64,000 bases of DNA, taken from positions 310,001-374,000 of the forward strand of contig NZ_PSSW01000004.1 of assembly GCF_002933295.1 (NCBI RefSeq), given 5' to 3'. Both the position numbers and the translations under genes were made by a program. The notes beneath the pieces were generated by a model. That model was not told where the DNA came from. It saw only the letters and a program-made list of their open reading frames with translations, and did no database searches. Shown here one piece after another: positions 1 to 8,566 of this stretch. Source of the stretch: Marinobacter flavimaris. GTDB taxonomy: Bacteria; Pseudomonadota; Gammaproteobacteria; Pseudomonadales; Oleiphilaceae. How positions within the stretch are numbered: position 1 is the stretch's first letter; each line of letters starts with the position of its first letter.

Positions 1-90
1 TGTAAGGAAGTGTTCAAGGAGCTGCCCATGGAGTTCGCTGTCGAAGCCGGCAAACTACTTGAAGTGAGCCTCGAAGGGTCCGTTGGTTAA
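1..90 (+). CDS. sufB: SufB C-terminus (Fe-S scaffold), partial
   Basis: Frame 1 is open from the window edge to TAA at 88-90 and encodes 29 residues, including ELPMEFAVEAGKLLEVSLEG, which resembles the SufB/SufD C-terminal helix. SufB is the core scaffold subunit of the SufBC2D complex, on which Fe-S clusters are assembled. The start and most of the protein lie outside the window. The assignment rests on this short tail and on the sufC, sufD and sufS genes that follow. A 195-base gap holding a large hairpin separates it from sufC. Confidence 0.85.
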   Translation, partial: CKEVFKELPMEFAVEAGKLLEVSLEGSVG

Positions 91-128
91 CAGGACGGCA
101 AGCACAAAAGTATCGCAGAAGCCGTCGT

Positions 129-214
129 GCAGGCCCTTCCGGGATCGTCGAAATCAGGGATGATTTCGTCGAGCGTACAGGGATGTATTTACAGCGTATC
201 CCGGAAGGGCCTGC
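129..214 (+). repeat. Structured intergenic element, copy A (double-hairpin core)
   Basis: A perfect 17-bp inverted repeat (129-145 with 198-214) encloses a 52-base core. The core contains hairpin 1 at 149-168 (CGAAATCA, loop GGGA, TGATTTCG) and hairpin 2 around 175-188 (GTACA, loop GGGA, TGTAT), then ACAGCGT just before the 3' arm. The same core architecture recurs at 56224-56277 and, on the other strand, at 41121-41176. This copy sits between sufB and sufC inside the operon, so it should be transcribed. There is no U-tract, so it is not a standard terminator. A role in differential sufB/sufC expression is inference. Confidence 0.8.
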
Positions 215-285
215 CCGATGGCTGACTCCGCCCAGTTAGGGGCAGGCAACAGAATTCAGACGGTTAAATGAGAGAGACGCTACAA

Positions 286-1059
286 ATGCTGAGCATCAAG
301 AACCTGCACGCATCCGTTGAGGGCAAAGAAATCCTCAAGGGCATCAACCTGGAAATCAAGGCCGGGGAAGTTCACGCCATCATGGGCCCCAACGGCTCTG
401 GTAAGAGCACCCTGTCGCAGGTGCTGGCAGGCAACGAAGCATTTGAAGTTACCGAGGGTGAAATCACCCTGAACGGCGACAACCTGCTGGAACTTGAAAC
501 CGAAGAGCGTGCCCGCGAAGGCATTTTCCTGGCGTTCCAGTACCCGGTGGAGATCCCCGGGGTGAGCAACCTGCAGTTCCTGCGCACCGCCGTGAACGCC
601 ATGCGCCAGCACAAAGGCCAGGACGAGATGAACGCGGCCGAGTTCATGAAGCTCGCCAAAGAAATTTCCAAGCAGGTGGATCTGGATCCGGCGTTCCTGA
701 AGCGGGGCGTCAACGAAGGCTTCTCCGGTGGTGAGAAGAAGCGTAATGAGATCATGCAGGCCCTGCTGCTGCAGCCGAAGCTGGCGATTCTCGACGAGAC
801 CGACTCCGGGCTCGATATCGACGCCCTGAAGGTTGTTTCTGACGGCGTGAATGCTCTGCGCGCGGAAGACCGCGCCATCCTGATGGTGACCCACTACCAG
901 CGTCTGCTGAACCACATTGTGCCGGACTACGTGCACGTTCTGGCGGGCGGCAAGATCATCAAATCCGGTGGCCGCGAGCTGGCGCTGGAGCTGGAAGAAC
1001 GCGGCTACGGCTGGCTGGGCATCAAGGATGAAGAAACTGCCGACAGTTCAGCCAACTAA
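286..1059 (+). CDS. sufC: Fe-S assembly ATPase SufC
   Basis: SufC is the cytosolic ABC-type ATPase that drives conformational change of the SufBC2D scaffold during Fe-S cluster assembly. The 257-residue protein shows Walker A GPNGSGKST (about 34-42), a Q-loop, the signature FSGGEKKR (about 146-153), Walker B LAILDETDSGLD (about 167-178) and the H-loop VTHYQR. An in-frame ATG exists at 268, but the start at 286 is preferred: it gives the family N-terminus MLSIKNLHA and has GAGAGAG upstream, whereas 268 has no ribosome-binding site. It is followed 12 bases later by sufD. Confidence 0.97.
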   Translation: MLSIKNLHASVEGKEILKGINLEIKAGEVHAIMGPNGSGKSTLSQVLAGNEAFEVTEGEITLNGDNLLELETEERAREGIFLAFQYPVEIPGVSNLQFLRTAVNAMRQHKGQDEMNAAEFMKLAKEISKQVDLDPAFLKRGVNEGFSGGEKKRNEIMQALLLQPKLAILDETDSGLDIDALKVVSDGVNALRAEDRAILMVTHYQRLLNHIVPDYVHVLAGGKIIKSGGRELALELEERGYGWLGIKDEETADSSAN

Positions 1060-1071
1060 GGAGGTCGCGGA

Positions 1072-2358
1072 ATGAAACCAGCACCCACTCTTTCCACCGC
1101 GTTCCTGCACCCGGCCGGGCAGTCCCTGCCGGAGCCCCTGCTCGCCCTGCGCAAGCAGCGTGGAACCGCTCTGGTCGACATGCCCTTGCCGACCAGGAAA
1201 ACCGAAAACTGGAAGTACTCCAGCAAGTACCTGAAGCTGACCGACGACATGGCCATCTCCCTGCCGGCGGATGGCAAGACCGGCAGCGGCCTGGCAGTGC
1301 CCGGCTACAAGGTTGCATTCCTTAACGGTGTAATGATGCCAGAGGCCTGCGAATATCCGGATCTGGACGGCATCAGCATCAAGAGCTTCGGCGATCTGAG
1401 CGATGAGGAAGCCAGCGATCTGGCGGACCGCCTGGACAGCACCCTGGACAACAAGGCGGTTCAGATGGCCCGGCTGAATTCAGCCCGTTTTGAAGACGGC
1501 CTGCTGATTCGCCTGAAGCCGGACGCAGTGCTCGACCAGCCGCTGTTCATTGTGCACGAGGTAACGGCCGAGGCCAGCGGTTCGGCTTTCCCGCGCATTT
1601 TCGTGGATGCCGGCCGCCATAGCCAGATTACGCTCGTGGAGGAGTACATCTCCAGCGGCTCGGCCCAGGTTATGGTCAATACCGTCACTGAATTCAATGT
1701 GGCCGACGGCGCCAACATCACCAGCATTCGCCTGAACATGGAAGGTGAGAACGTCCAGCACATTGGCTCCACCGGCGTCCTGCAACAGCGCAGCTCGCGG
1801 TTTGAAAGCCATACCGTTGGGTTTGGTGGCCCCCTGCGCCGTCATGATCTGCAGGTCCGGCTTGAAGGAGAGGGCGCTGAGTGCAAGCTCAACGGGGTAG
1901 TTGTTACCCAGGGCAAACAGCACTACGACAACCACACCACCATCGAGCACGTGGCTGCCCACTGCAACAGCGAAGAAACCTATCGCAATATCGCAGCGGA
2001 CCAGTCCCACGCCGTGTTCAATGGCCGGATTCATATCCATCAGGACGCCCAGAAGTCCAATGCGGATATGAACAACAAGAACCTGCTGCTGTCCAACGGG
2101 GCAGAGATTGACACCAAGCCGGAACTGGAAATCTATGCCGATGACGTGAAATGTGCCCATGGCGCGACCATCGGCCAGCTTGACGAAATCTCGCTGTTTT
2201 ACCTGGTTTCACGGGGAATCGGCCGGCGTCAGGCGAACGTTCTGCTCACAATGGCCTTTATCAACGAGCTGGTCGAGCAGATTCCGGTTGAAGCAGTGCG
2301 GGAGACGGTCCAGGGCCGTCTGAACCACTTCTTCGAACAGACATTTCAGGAGGCGTAA
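1072..2358 (+). CDS. sufD: Fe-S assembly protein SufD
   Basis: SufD pairs with SufB in the SufBC2D scaffold and is linked to iron acquisition for cluster assembly. The 428-residue protein has the SufB/SufD beta-helix region (about 150-360) and the C-terminal helical domain with KCAHGATIGQLDEISLFYL; His363 corresponds to the functionally important histidine of this family. AAGGAGGTCG precedes the ATG at good spacing. It lies between sufC and sufS with short gaps (12 and 6 bases), so the genes are co-transcribed. Confidence 0.97.
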   Translation: MKPAPTLSTAFLHPAGQSLPEPLLALRKQRGTALVDMPLPTRKTENWKYSSKYLKLTDDMAISLPADGKTGSGLAVPGYKVAFLNGVMMPEACEYPDLDGISIKSFGDLSDEEASDLADRLDSTLDNKAVQMARLNSARFEDGLLIRLKPDAVLDQPLFIVHEVTAEASGSAFPRIFVDAGRHSQITLVEEYISSGSAQVMVNTVTEFNVADGANITSIRLNMEGENVQHIGSTGVLQQRSSRFESHTVGFGGPLRRHDLQVRLEGEGAECKLNGVVVTQGKQHYDNHTTIEHVAAHCNSEETYRNIAADQSHAVFNGRIHIHQDAQKSNADMNNKNLLLSNGAEIDTKPELEIYADDVKCAHGATIGQLDEISLFYLVSRGIGRRQANVLLTMAFINELVEQIPVEAVRETVQGRLNHFFEQTFQEA

Positions 2359-2364
2359 CCGGTT

Positions 2365-3618
2365 ATGACCGATCTGTCCGTGGCAAGCACCGCCAAGCGC
2401 ACCACCTTCGACGTGGACGCGATTCGCCGGGATTTCCCGATCCTGTCTCAGCAGGTAAACGGAAAGCCCCTGGTGTATCTGGACAACGGTGCGTCGGCCC
2501 AGAAGCCGGAGGCTGTGCTGGATGCCATGGATCGGTATTACCGTGAGATGCACTCCAACGTCCATCGGGGCGCCCATACGCTGGGAGACCGTGCGACCTC
2601 CGCCTTCGAGGGTGCCCGCGAGACAGTTCGAAACTTCCTGAACGCCGAAAGCACCCGGGAAATTATCTGGACCCGCGGCACGACCGAGGCCATCAACCTG
2701 GTTGCCAACGGCCTCGCCCCGCGCCTGAAGGCTGGCGACGAGATCCTGGTGAGCCACATGGAACACCACGCCAACATCGTGCCCTGGCAGATGATTGCCG
2801 AGCGCACGGGTGCGAAAGTGGTGCCTGTTCAGGTGACACCGGAAGGCGAGCTGGACCTTGAGTCCTTCACCAGCCTGCTCAATGAGAAGACCCGGGTGCT
2901 GGCAATCACCCACGTTTCCAACGTTCTTGGCACGGTGAACCCGGTGGCGGCCCTGATTGAACAGGCCAAGGCCCACGGCATCATCACCCTGGTGGACGGG
3001 GCCCAGGCGGTACCTCATTACCAGCCGGACGTTCAGGCACTGGGCTGCGACTTTTACGTGTTCTCATCGCACAAGCTGTTTGGCCCCACAGGTATTGGTG
3101 TGCTTTACGGTAAGGCCCAGTTGCTGGAGGAAATGCCTCCCTACCAGGGCGGTGGCGAGATGATCGAACGAGTGTCCTTTGAGCGAACCACCTGGAATAC
3201 CCTGCCCTACAAATTCGAGGCAGGCACCCCGGCCATTGCCGAGGCAGTCGGACTGGGAGCCGCCATCGACTACCTGAACGGCCTGGATCGTTCCGCCATG
3301 GAAGCGGCCGAGACCGGCCTCCTTGAGCGGGCCAACCAGCTGGTGGAAACCGTACCCGGCATGGAGATTATCGGTACGGCAAAAAACAAAGTGCCGGTTA
3401 TATCCTTTAAAATTGCCGGCCTGCACCCCAGTGATATAGGCACGCTGCTGGATCAGCAGGGAATCGCAATCCGCACGGGTCACCATTGCGCCATGCCGCT
3501 GATGGATTTCTATGGAGTTCCCGGTACAGCCAGGGCTTCATTCGCGTTCTACAACACTCTGGACGAGGTGGATACATTGTTTACCGCCCTGCAGAAAGTC
3601 CAGCGTCTGTTTGCCTGA
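2365..3618 (+). CDS. sufS: Cysteine desulfurase SufS (class II)
   Basis: SufS is the PLP-dependent enzyme that removes sulfur from L-cysteine as a persulfide and hands it to SufE. The 417-residue length is typical. The PLP lysine lies in SSHKLFGPTG (Lys237), and the catalytic cysteine in RTGHHCAMP (Cys375) followed by the class II RASFAFYNT stretch. TTCAGGAGGCGTAACC places a strong ribosome-binding site inside the end of sufD, six bases before the ATG. It belongs to the suf operon and its acceptor SufE is encoded three genes downstream. Confidence 0.97.
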   Translation: MTDLSVASTAKRTTFDVDAIRRDFPILSQQVNGKPLVYLDNGASAQKPEAVLDAMDRYYREMHSNVHRGAHTLGDRATSAFEGARETVRNFLNAESTREIIWTRGTTEAINLVANGLAPRLKAGDEILVSHMEHHANIVPWQMIAERTGAKVVPVQVTPEGELDLESFTSLLNEKTRVLAITHVSNVLGTVNPVAALIEQAKAHGIITLVDGAQAVPHYQPDVQALGCDFYVFSSHKLFGPTGIGVLYGKAQLLEEMPPYQGGGEMIERVSFERTTWNTLPYKFEAGTPAIAEAVGLGAAIDYLNGLDRSAMEAAETGLLERANQLVETVPGMEIIGTAKNKVPVISFKIAGLHPSDIGTLLDQQGIAIRTGHHCAMPLMDFYGVPGTARASFAFYNTLDEVDTLFTALQKVQRLFA

Positions 3619-3631
3619 TGGAGGTGGAATT

Positions 3632-3985
3632 ATGACAGCCGAAGTCTTCACCCCGACCGTCGCCGTCACCATGACGCCCAGCGCGGTCAAGCACGTGCGC
3701 AAACAGCTGGAGAAAAAGCCGGACGCCAAGGGCATTCGGCTGGCCATCAAGAAAAGTGGCTGCTCCGGCTTCAAATACGAAACCCAATGGGTGGAAGACA
3801 CCGCCGCCGACGACAAGGTGTTTCACATTGATGGCGTCGATGTTTTCGTGAAAGAAGAGCATCTGCCGCTGGTGAACGGCATCGAGATCGATTTTGTGAC
3901 GGAGGGCGTGAACTCCATGTTCCAGTTCCGCAATCCGAACGCCACCGCAGAGTGCGGTTGCGGCGAGAGTTTTACCGTCGCGTAA
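3632..3985 (+). CDS. sufA: A-type Fe-S carrier SufA/IscA family
   Basis: This is a small A-type carrier that accepts clusters from the scaffold and passes them to target proteins. The 117-residue protein has the three family cysteines: Cys44 in KSGCSGF and Cys108/Cys110 in ECGCGES. The ATG at 3632 is chosen because GGAGGTGG lies just upstream and it gives the normal family length; the open frame reaches back to 3512 inside sufS, but that would add an unrelated extension. It could equally be called an IscA/HesB family protein; the suf location favours SufA. Confidence 0.93.
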   Translation: MTAEVFTPTVAVTMTPSAVKHVRKQLEKKPDAKGIRLAIKKSGCSGFKYETQWVEDTAADDKVFHIDGVDVFVKEEHLPLVNGIEIDFVTEGVNSMFQFRNPNATAECGCGESFTVA

Positions 3986-4024
3986 TCCGATATAAAGATT
4001 GAAAAGAGCGAGGCCCGAACAGGC

Positions 4025-4567
4025 ATGCAAGAACGGGAAGTGGTCCTGACCAAACGCGAGGTGGAAGCCCGCCTTGTTCCTTCCGGAACCGAAATCATGA
4101 TTCCGTCGGACACCTTTGTGACCATCACGCAGTCGCTGGGTGGCACCTTTACGGTCGCTGTTAACGGTAACCTTGCCCGGATTGAAGGCCACAATGCCGA
4201 CGCGCTCGGCAAGAAACCCCTGGAAAGCAGCTTTGAAACCCCGGAAGACGGCACCGTCAACGAAAACCAGGTCTGGGAAGCCATGCAGAACTGCTACGAT
4301 CCGGAAATTCCGGTGAACGTAGTGGATCTGGGCCTGATTTACGAGTGCAGGATTGAAAATGGCACCGAAGACGGCAACCATGTGTACGTGCTGATGACGC
4401 TGACTGCCGCCGGCTGCGGCATGGGCCCGGTGATAACCGAAGATGTGAAAACCAAGCTCGAGCATGTGCCCAATGTGGACAAGGTGACCGTTGAACTGAC
4501 CTTCGATCCGCCCTGGAGCAACGAAATGCTCACCGACGAAGCCAAACTCGAACTGGGAATGCTGTAA
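4025..4567 (+). CDS. sufT: SufT, MIP18/DUF59 Fe-S maturation factor
   Basis: This is a 180-residue protein with an N-terminal extension (about 1-75) and a C-terminal MIP18-type domain (about 80-175). Visible motifs are the DPEIPVNVVDLGLIYE stretch and TLTAAGCGMGP, with the conserved Cys131. SufT proteins help deliver Fe-S clusters in high-demand conditions; this is family knowledge, not visible here. The ATG has a weak upstream GAGCGAGG. The stop TAA directly abuts the ATG of sufE, which suggests translational coupling. Confidence 0.92.
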   Translation: MQEREVVLTKREVEARLVPSGTEIMIPSDTFVTITQSLGGTFTVAVNGNLARIEGHNADALGKKPLESSFETPEDGTVNENQVWEAMQNCYDPEIPVNVVDLGLIYECRIENGTEDGNHVYVLMTLTAAGCGMGPVITEDVKTKLEHVPNVDKVTVELTFDPPWSNEMLTDEAKLELGML

Positions 4568-5038
4568 ATGACTGCCAGTGAACAGGACTTTCTGAACAAC
4601 CCCTTGGGTAAAGACACCACCCTGGATGACGTTCTCGATGGCTTCGAGCTGCTGGACGACTGGGAAGAGCGCTACGCTTTTATCATTGATCTGGGCAAGC
4701 AGCTTCCTGCGTTTCCCGAGGAATCCCGGGTTGAAGAAAACTATGTTCATGGCTGCCAGAGCCAGGTCTGGCTGATTCATCATTACGATGAAGACAGTGG
4801 CCGGCTGTACCTGTTGATTGACTCCGACGCCATGATTGTTCGTGGACTGGCTGCCATCATCCTGGTCGCCCTTAACGGCAAAACCCCGAGGGACCTGCTG
4901 GCCACGGACATTGATGAGTTATTCGAGCAGCTGGACCTGTTCCGGCACATTTCCCCGACCCGCGGCAACGGGCTCAGGGCGATGGTTGGCAAGATCCGCG
5001 ACATTGCGGCCGCCGAGGTGGCCAACGCCAGCAATTGA
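4568..5038 (+). CDS. sufE: Sulfur acceptor SufE
   Basis: SufE receives persulfide sulfur from SufS and stimulates the desulfurase. The 156-residue protein has the acceptor cysteine in VHGCQSQVWL (Cys63) and the family end region with SPTRGNGLRAMVGKI. Its ATG begins on the base after the sufT stop codon. It is the last gene of the suf operon; the next gene, flgT, is convergent and ends 13 bases away. No strong intrinsic terminator was recognised between them. Confidence 0.96.
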   Translation: MTASEQDFLNNPLGKDTTLDDVLDGFELLDDWEERYAFIIDLGKQLPAFPEESRVEENYVHGCQSQVWLIHHYDEDSGRLYLLIDSDAMIVRGLAAIILVALNGKTPRDLLATDIDELFEQLDLFRHISPTRGNGLRAMVGKIRDIAAAEVANASN

Positions 5039-5050
5039 TGCCCGTCAGCC

Positions 5051-6256
5051 CTACCAGATAATCGCTATATCATCTCTCTGGATATTCACGATGCCGCCCA
5101 GTTGCGGCATGGTACCCCGGCTAAAATGCGGCTGAACTTTTTCGAGCGTCACTGACAAGTCGCTGTCCTGCAATTCTGGTGAGTCATCTGGTGATTCCAG
5201 GTAGCGCTTGCTGCGATAGATCTTCAACTCATCACCCGGCCTGAGGCCTGCTGTAGCCCCGGATTCCAGCGTTACAGAAAAGTCGTCTACCCGCGCAATT
5301 CTGGTCATGAAGGGCTGACACGCCAATGCATCCGTTACTGCCATCGCCATGTCTGCGATAACATCCTCGACAGCCTGACCGTAGGCGGTTTTCTGGAAGC
5401 CGGCAGAGCCGAACCCTGCTGAACTGCCAGGCCCGGCATCCCAATCGGCCGCGGCTTCAAATCTCTGACGATAGACCGGCGCGCCACTGAAGCCGTCGAA
5501 GATAACGAGATCAGCCGCAAACCGGCGCCGTTGATCTACCGCCCCGATGCCCCGCTGCATTTTATCCAGCACGGAGGTGCCCCACGCTGACGGATCCGCA
5601 ACGCCAAGATCCCGGATAACGCCTGTCACTACGAACTGAACGCCCATTTCACGGGCCAGTTCCAGTACATTGGTCAATCGATTGTCGCCCTGTTGTACCG
5701 TAGGCGCGTTCAGCAGATCCGTGAACATCCGTGAGGTTGTCGCACCAAAGACCTGCAATCCGCCCTGAGCCACCAAACGCTGCTGGAGTTGTTGCGGCAA
5801 GATTTCGCCGGCGTCATCAATCCGCCCGACTCTGGCCTGGTCCGGATACAGGACAGGAAACCCGGTCACTGCGACGCGCTTTTTCAGGCGTCCGGAATCT
5901 CCAGATCCACACTGGCTGCGACTCTCGCTGATATCGCCCCGGACAATCACCCGCAACAGATTGCCACTCTGGTACTCATCAATTACCCGCACATTCCGGG
6001 CTCTGGCGCTTGACGCCAGATCCATCCGTGACTCAGTGATCACGCCGTTTTTCATGGTGTCGTGCGTGCTAACCCTGGCTTCATACTGCAGGGAAAGGTC
6101 CCGGATTGCGGCCTTGCGGGCCTCAGCCCGGGCGGCTTCCAGGTTGCCATTGTGGATATTGGCATGGCCCACGCCTTCCAGAACCACCGCATGGGCGGCA
6201 GAAACCACGAAGAGCGCCAGAGCTCCGAGCACAGCCAGTGACAGCAAGCGTTTCAT
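5051..6256 (-). CDS. flgT: Flagellar assembly protein FlgT (H-ring)
   Basis: A 401-residue exported protein with a signal peptide at about 1-23, ending AAHA. It resembles FlgT, the Vibrio periplasmic protein that forms the H-ring around the basal body and supports motor assembly. Visible features are an N-terminal region with alternating charged helices (ARAEARKAAIRDLSLQYEAR), a middle TolB-like region (about 120-290) and a C-terminal domain ending in VNIQRDDIAIIW. It follows flgP on the same strand with a 36-base gap. No other flagellar gene is near. The name is by resemblance. Confidence 0.82.
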   Translation of the reverse strand: MKRLLSLAVLGALALFVVSAAHAVVLEGVGHANIHNGNLEAARAEARKAAIRDLSLQYEARVSTHDTMKNGVITESRMDLASSARARNVRVIDEYQSGNLLRVIVRGDISESRSQCGSGDSGRLKKRVAVTGFPVLYPDQARVGRIDDAGEILPQQLQQRLVAQGGLQVFGATTSRMFTDLLNAPTVQQGDNRLTNVLELAREMGVQFVVTGVIRDLGVADPSAWGTSVLDKMQRGIGAVDQRRRFAADLVIFDGFSGAPVYRQRFEAAADWDAGPGSSAGFGSAGFQKTAYGQAVEDVIADMAMAVTDALACQPFMTRIARVDDFSVTLESGATAGLRPGDELKIYRSKRYLESPDDSPELQDSDLSVTLEKVQPHFSRGTMPQLGGIVNIQRDDIAIIW

Positions 6257-6292
6257 AATTCTCGATACTCCCTACACTCTCTATACTCTCGA

Positions 6293-6841
6293 TCAATCAA
6301 GGTAATACAGGGAATCCACGCCTTTGCTCTGCACATCGCCCACGCTGTCATTTTCCTGCGGCATGGGAATCGGGCAGAGATCCTGCACCTGATCATCAGC
6401 AACCTTGGCCACACAGGCCCGGAAACGTGGCTCGAGCTTCAGTTCCATCACCGTTTCGAAGACACCGTCGCTGTGCTCGTTGACCGCGACCAACTTCGCG
6501 CCGCGAATGTAGCTGTCCACATAGGTTCTGAAGGTGTCGTTGCGCAGCACAAAATCATTAACGGTGGAACTGCCGTACATGACAGTACCGTAGACCCGTT
6601 CAACGAGATTCCGGTAGGCGTCCAGCTGGGAAGCCCGCCGGGCCATCAGACGTTTGCGGATATTTGAACGGTCGGCCGCAACATCCTCATAGGTCCCCAG
6701 ACCGCTCACCCGCACAGTAATTGGCTCCAGCATCGTATCCTGGCGGGACTGGTTGCCGTTATCCCCCTGATAACTGCCAACCGGCGCACAAGCAGCCACC
6801 GTTGTTGCCAGCAGAGGCATAAGTATCCAGCGAAGGTTCAT
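6293..6841 (-). CDS. flgP: FlgP-like LPP20 family outer-membrane lipoprotein
   Basis: A 182-residue lipoprotein precursor: MNLRWILMPLLATTVAAC gives a lipobox with Cys18, followed by the LPP20-type region containing RRASQLDAYRNLVERVYG. FlgP in Vibrio and Campylobacter forms outer-membrane disk or H-ring structures of the flagellar motor. GGAG lies upstream of the ATG (TTTTCTGGAGACACGCA). It is the first gene of a two-gene unit with flgT, and this pairing is the main support for the flagellar role. Confidence 0.8.
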   Translation of the reverse strand: MNLRWILMPLLATTVAACAPVGSYQGDNGNQSRQDTMLEPITVRVSGLGTYEDVAADRSNIRKRLMARRASQLDAYRNLVERVYGTVMYGSSTVNDFVLRNDTFRTYVDSYIRGAKLVAVNEHSDGVFETVMELKLEPRFRACVAKVADDQVQDLCPIPMPQENDSVGDVQSKGVDSLYYLD

Positions 6842-7089
6842 TGCGTGTCTCCAGAAAACGTCATTTCCGGTTTCCCATGAAAAAACTACGCCAGTTTTTC
6901 TAACTGCCTGATATTCCGATCAACAACTCCCAACCGTATTGTTTTGCAATCCCTATGCGGCAAAAAACTGCCTCTGTTTACACATCAAAAACAAACCGTT
7001 ACCCCATGCGTCATGAGCTGGATAAGGTTCTGCCTTACCCTTTCAGGTACGTAACATCTATTTTGCCTTTTTACCTGACAGGATTCTTC

Positions 7090-8391
7090 ATGACCGGATA
7101 TCGCCTGACCAAACTTTCTCTGGCTATTGGTCTTTCCATTGCCACCAGTTCTGCACTGGCCAGCCCGCAGTCGTTTATGTCTGCCCGCTCTTTTGCCATG
7201 GGTGGCACTGGCGTCGCTGTAGCAACACCATCATCAGCGCCGATGGATAACCCAGCGATGATGGCCTCCGATCACCACAGCTGGAACGATGATTTTGGGT
7301 TGATGCTGCCCTCGGTGAATGCTCGCGCAGCGGATGAGGAAGAAACAGTTGACCAGGTGGATGATATCCAGGATGTAATCACTGATCTTGAATCGCTGGT
7401 TTCCGGTTTTGATCCCAATACCGACGACCCACAAAGTATTCAGGACGGCGCCGCCGATCTCAGCGACCGTTTGACCGAATTCGACAGGGACACCATGCGA
7501 GTGAACGCCGGTCTAGGGCTGGGCCTGGCTGTGCCGGGACAATCTCTGGCTGTCGGCGTGTTTACCAATGCAAACCTGACAGCAACCGTTCGTGGTGACG
7601 TGTCCGATCAGGATATTACCGCACTGAATGCGATTGCCACTGCAGCAACGGCCCAGGACGTTCAGAATGCCGTCGACCAGATCAGTACGAATGGCACCCT
7701 GAACCTGACATCACAAGGAAAAATACTGGCATCCGCCGTCGGGGAAGTGGGCATCAGCTTCGCACGGGCTTTTGAGCTACAGGATGGCAACAGCTTCCAG
7801 CTTGGCCTGTCGCCGAAATACGTGGAGCTGCGCACCTTCCAGTACACGGAAGCGGTTTCCGGTTTCGAAGATGACGAATTCGACGATGACCAGTATCAGA
7901 CTGAAAAGAGCGGCTTCAACCTCGACGTGGGCGCAGCCTACAGCTTTGGTGATTCCAACCAGTGGAACACCGGAATTGTCGTTAAAAACCTGATCCCCAT
8001 GGAGCTCGACTCCGCTGCGAGCCGGCCTTTGCTCGGAGAGGAAGTTCGCACATTAAAGCTGGACCCGATGGTTACAGCGGGCATCGCGCACAAGAGCGAA
8101 TACCACGTTATCACCGCGGAAGTGGACCTGACCAAAAAGGAAGCCTTTGGCTTTGAGGACGACACCCAGTGGGCAGCCCTTGGCGCCGAATTCGACGCCT
8201 TCCGTTACGCCCAGTTGCGGGTGGGTGTTCGCCACAACCTGGCCAGCAACGATGACAACGACGGCATTGAAGAGAAAACCCAGTTCACGGCAGGTCTCGG
8301 ACTGAACATTGTCGGCGTCCGCCTCGATATCGGCGCCCTGTACAGCGATGCAGATGCCGGTGCCGCCCTGGAGCTTGGCACCGCGTTCTGA
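7090..8391 (+). CDS. TraF-type outer-membrane beta-barrel protein
   Basis: A 433-residue protein with a signal peptide (about 1-24, cleavage after SALA), the SFAMGGTGVAVATPSSAPMDN motif typical of PorV/FadL-like barrels and of proteins annotated as conjugal transfer TraF_2, and a terminal phenylalanine. It has an acidic helical insertion at about 75-135 (rich in D and E). The start at 7090 is preferred over 6955 because it begins directly with the signal peptide and follows AGGATTC. No conjugation gene is nearby, so the TraF label says nothing about its role. Function unknown; location probably outer membrane. Confidence 0.75.
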   Translation: MTGYRLTKLSLAIGLSIATSSALASPQSFMSARSFAMGGTGVAVATPSSAPMDNPAMMASDHHSWNDDFGLMLPSVNARAADEEETVDQVDDIQDVITDLESLVSGFDPNTDDPQSIQDGAADLSDRLTEFDRDTMRVNAGLGLGLAVPGQSLAVGVFTNANLTATVRGDVSDQDITALNAIATAATAQDVQNAVDQISTNGTLNLTSQGKILASAVGEVGISFARAFELQDGNSFQLGLSPKYVELRTFQYTEAVSGFEDDEFDDDQYQTEKSGFNLDVGAAYSFGDSNQWNTGIVVKNLIPMELDSAASRPLLGEEVRTLKLDPMVTAGIAHKSEYHVITAEVDLTKKEAFGFEDDTQWAALGAEFDAFRYAQLRVGVRHNLASNDDNDGIEEKTQFTAGLGLNIVGVRLDIGALYSDADAGAALELGTAF

Positions 8392-8406
8392 TGGAAAGCT
8401 GAAAGT

Positions 8407-8435
8407 GGGGTCAGATGAAGATTTCATCTGACCCC
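8407..8435. repeat. GGGGTCAGATGAA palindromic repeat, copy 1
   Basis: A perfect 13-bp inverted repeat, GGGGTCAGATGAA (8407-8419), with a 3-base centre and TTCATCTGACCCC (8423-8435). Close relatives occur at 29056-29084 and 42258-42285. Such REP-like palindromes are typically dispersed by RAYT-type transposases; none is in this window. It lies just before a strong terminator. Confidence 0.85.
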
Positions 8436-8447
8436 AAGCTCCAATCA

Positions 8448-8481
8448 AAGCCCGCCCGGGCAATCCGGGCGGGCTTTTTTA
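8448..8481 (+). terminator. Intrinsic terminator after the TraF-type gene
   Basis: AAGCCCGCCCGGG, loop CAAT, CCGGGCGGGC, then seven T residues: a GC-rich perfect stem followed by a U-tract on the plus strand. It would end transcripts of the outer-membrane protein gene before cca. Confidence 0.93.
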
Positions 8482-8566
8482 TGGCCCTCATGCGTCACAG
8501 GTTTGCCTGCCCTGCCCGGGAACCGGATAATCCACCGACACACTCCCGAAAGGAATCAGCGATTTC

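Noticed and set aside
129..214. Integron attC-like site
   Set aside because: No integrase or cassette genes, and the attC core site arrangement is not visible; the conserved feature is two internal CA-KGGA-TG hairpins.
5039..5050. Possible terminator between sufE and flgT
   Set aside because: The gap of 12 bases shows no stem with a T-run.
7090..8391. Evidence of a conjugative element from the TraF-like protein
   Set aside because: No other transfer, mobilisation or integrase gene is present; the surroundings are housekeeping genes.
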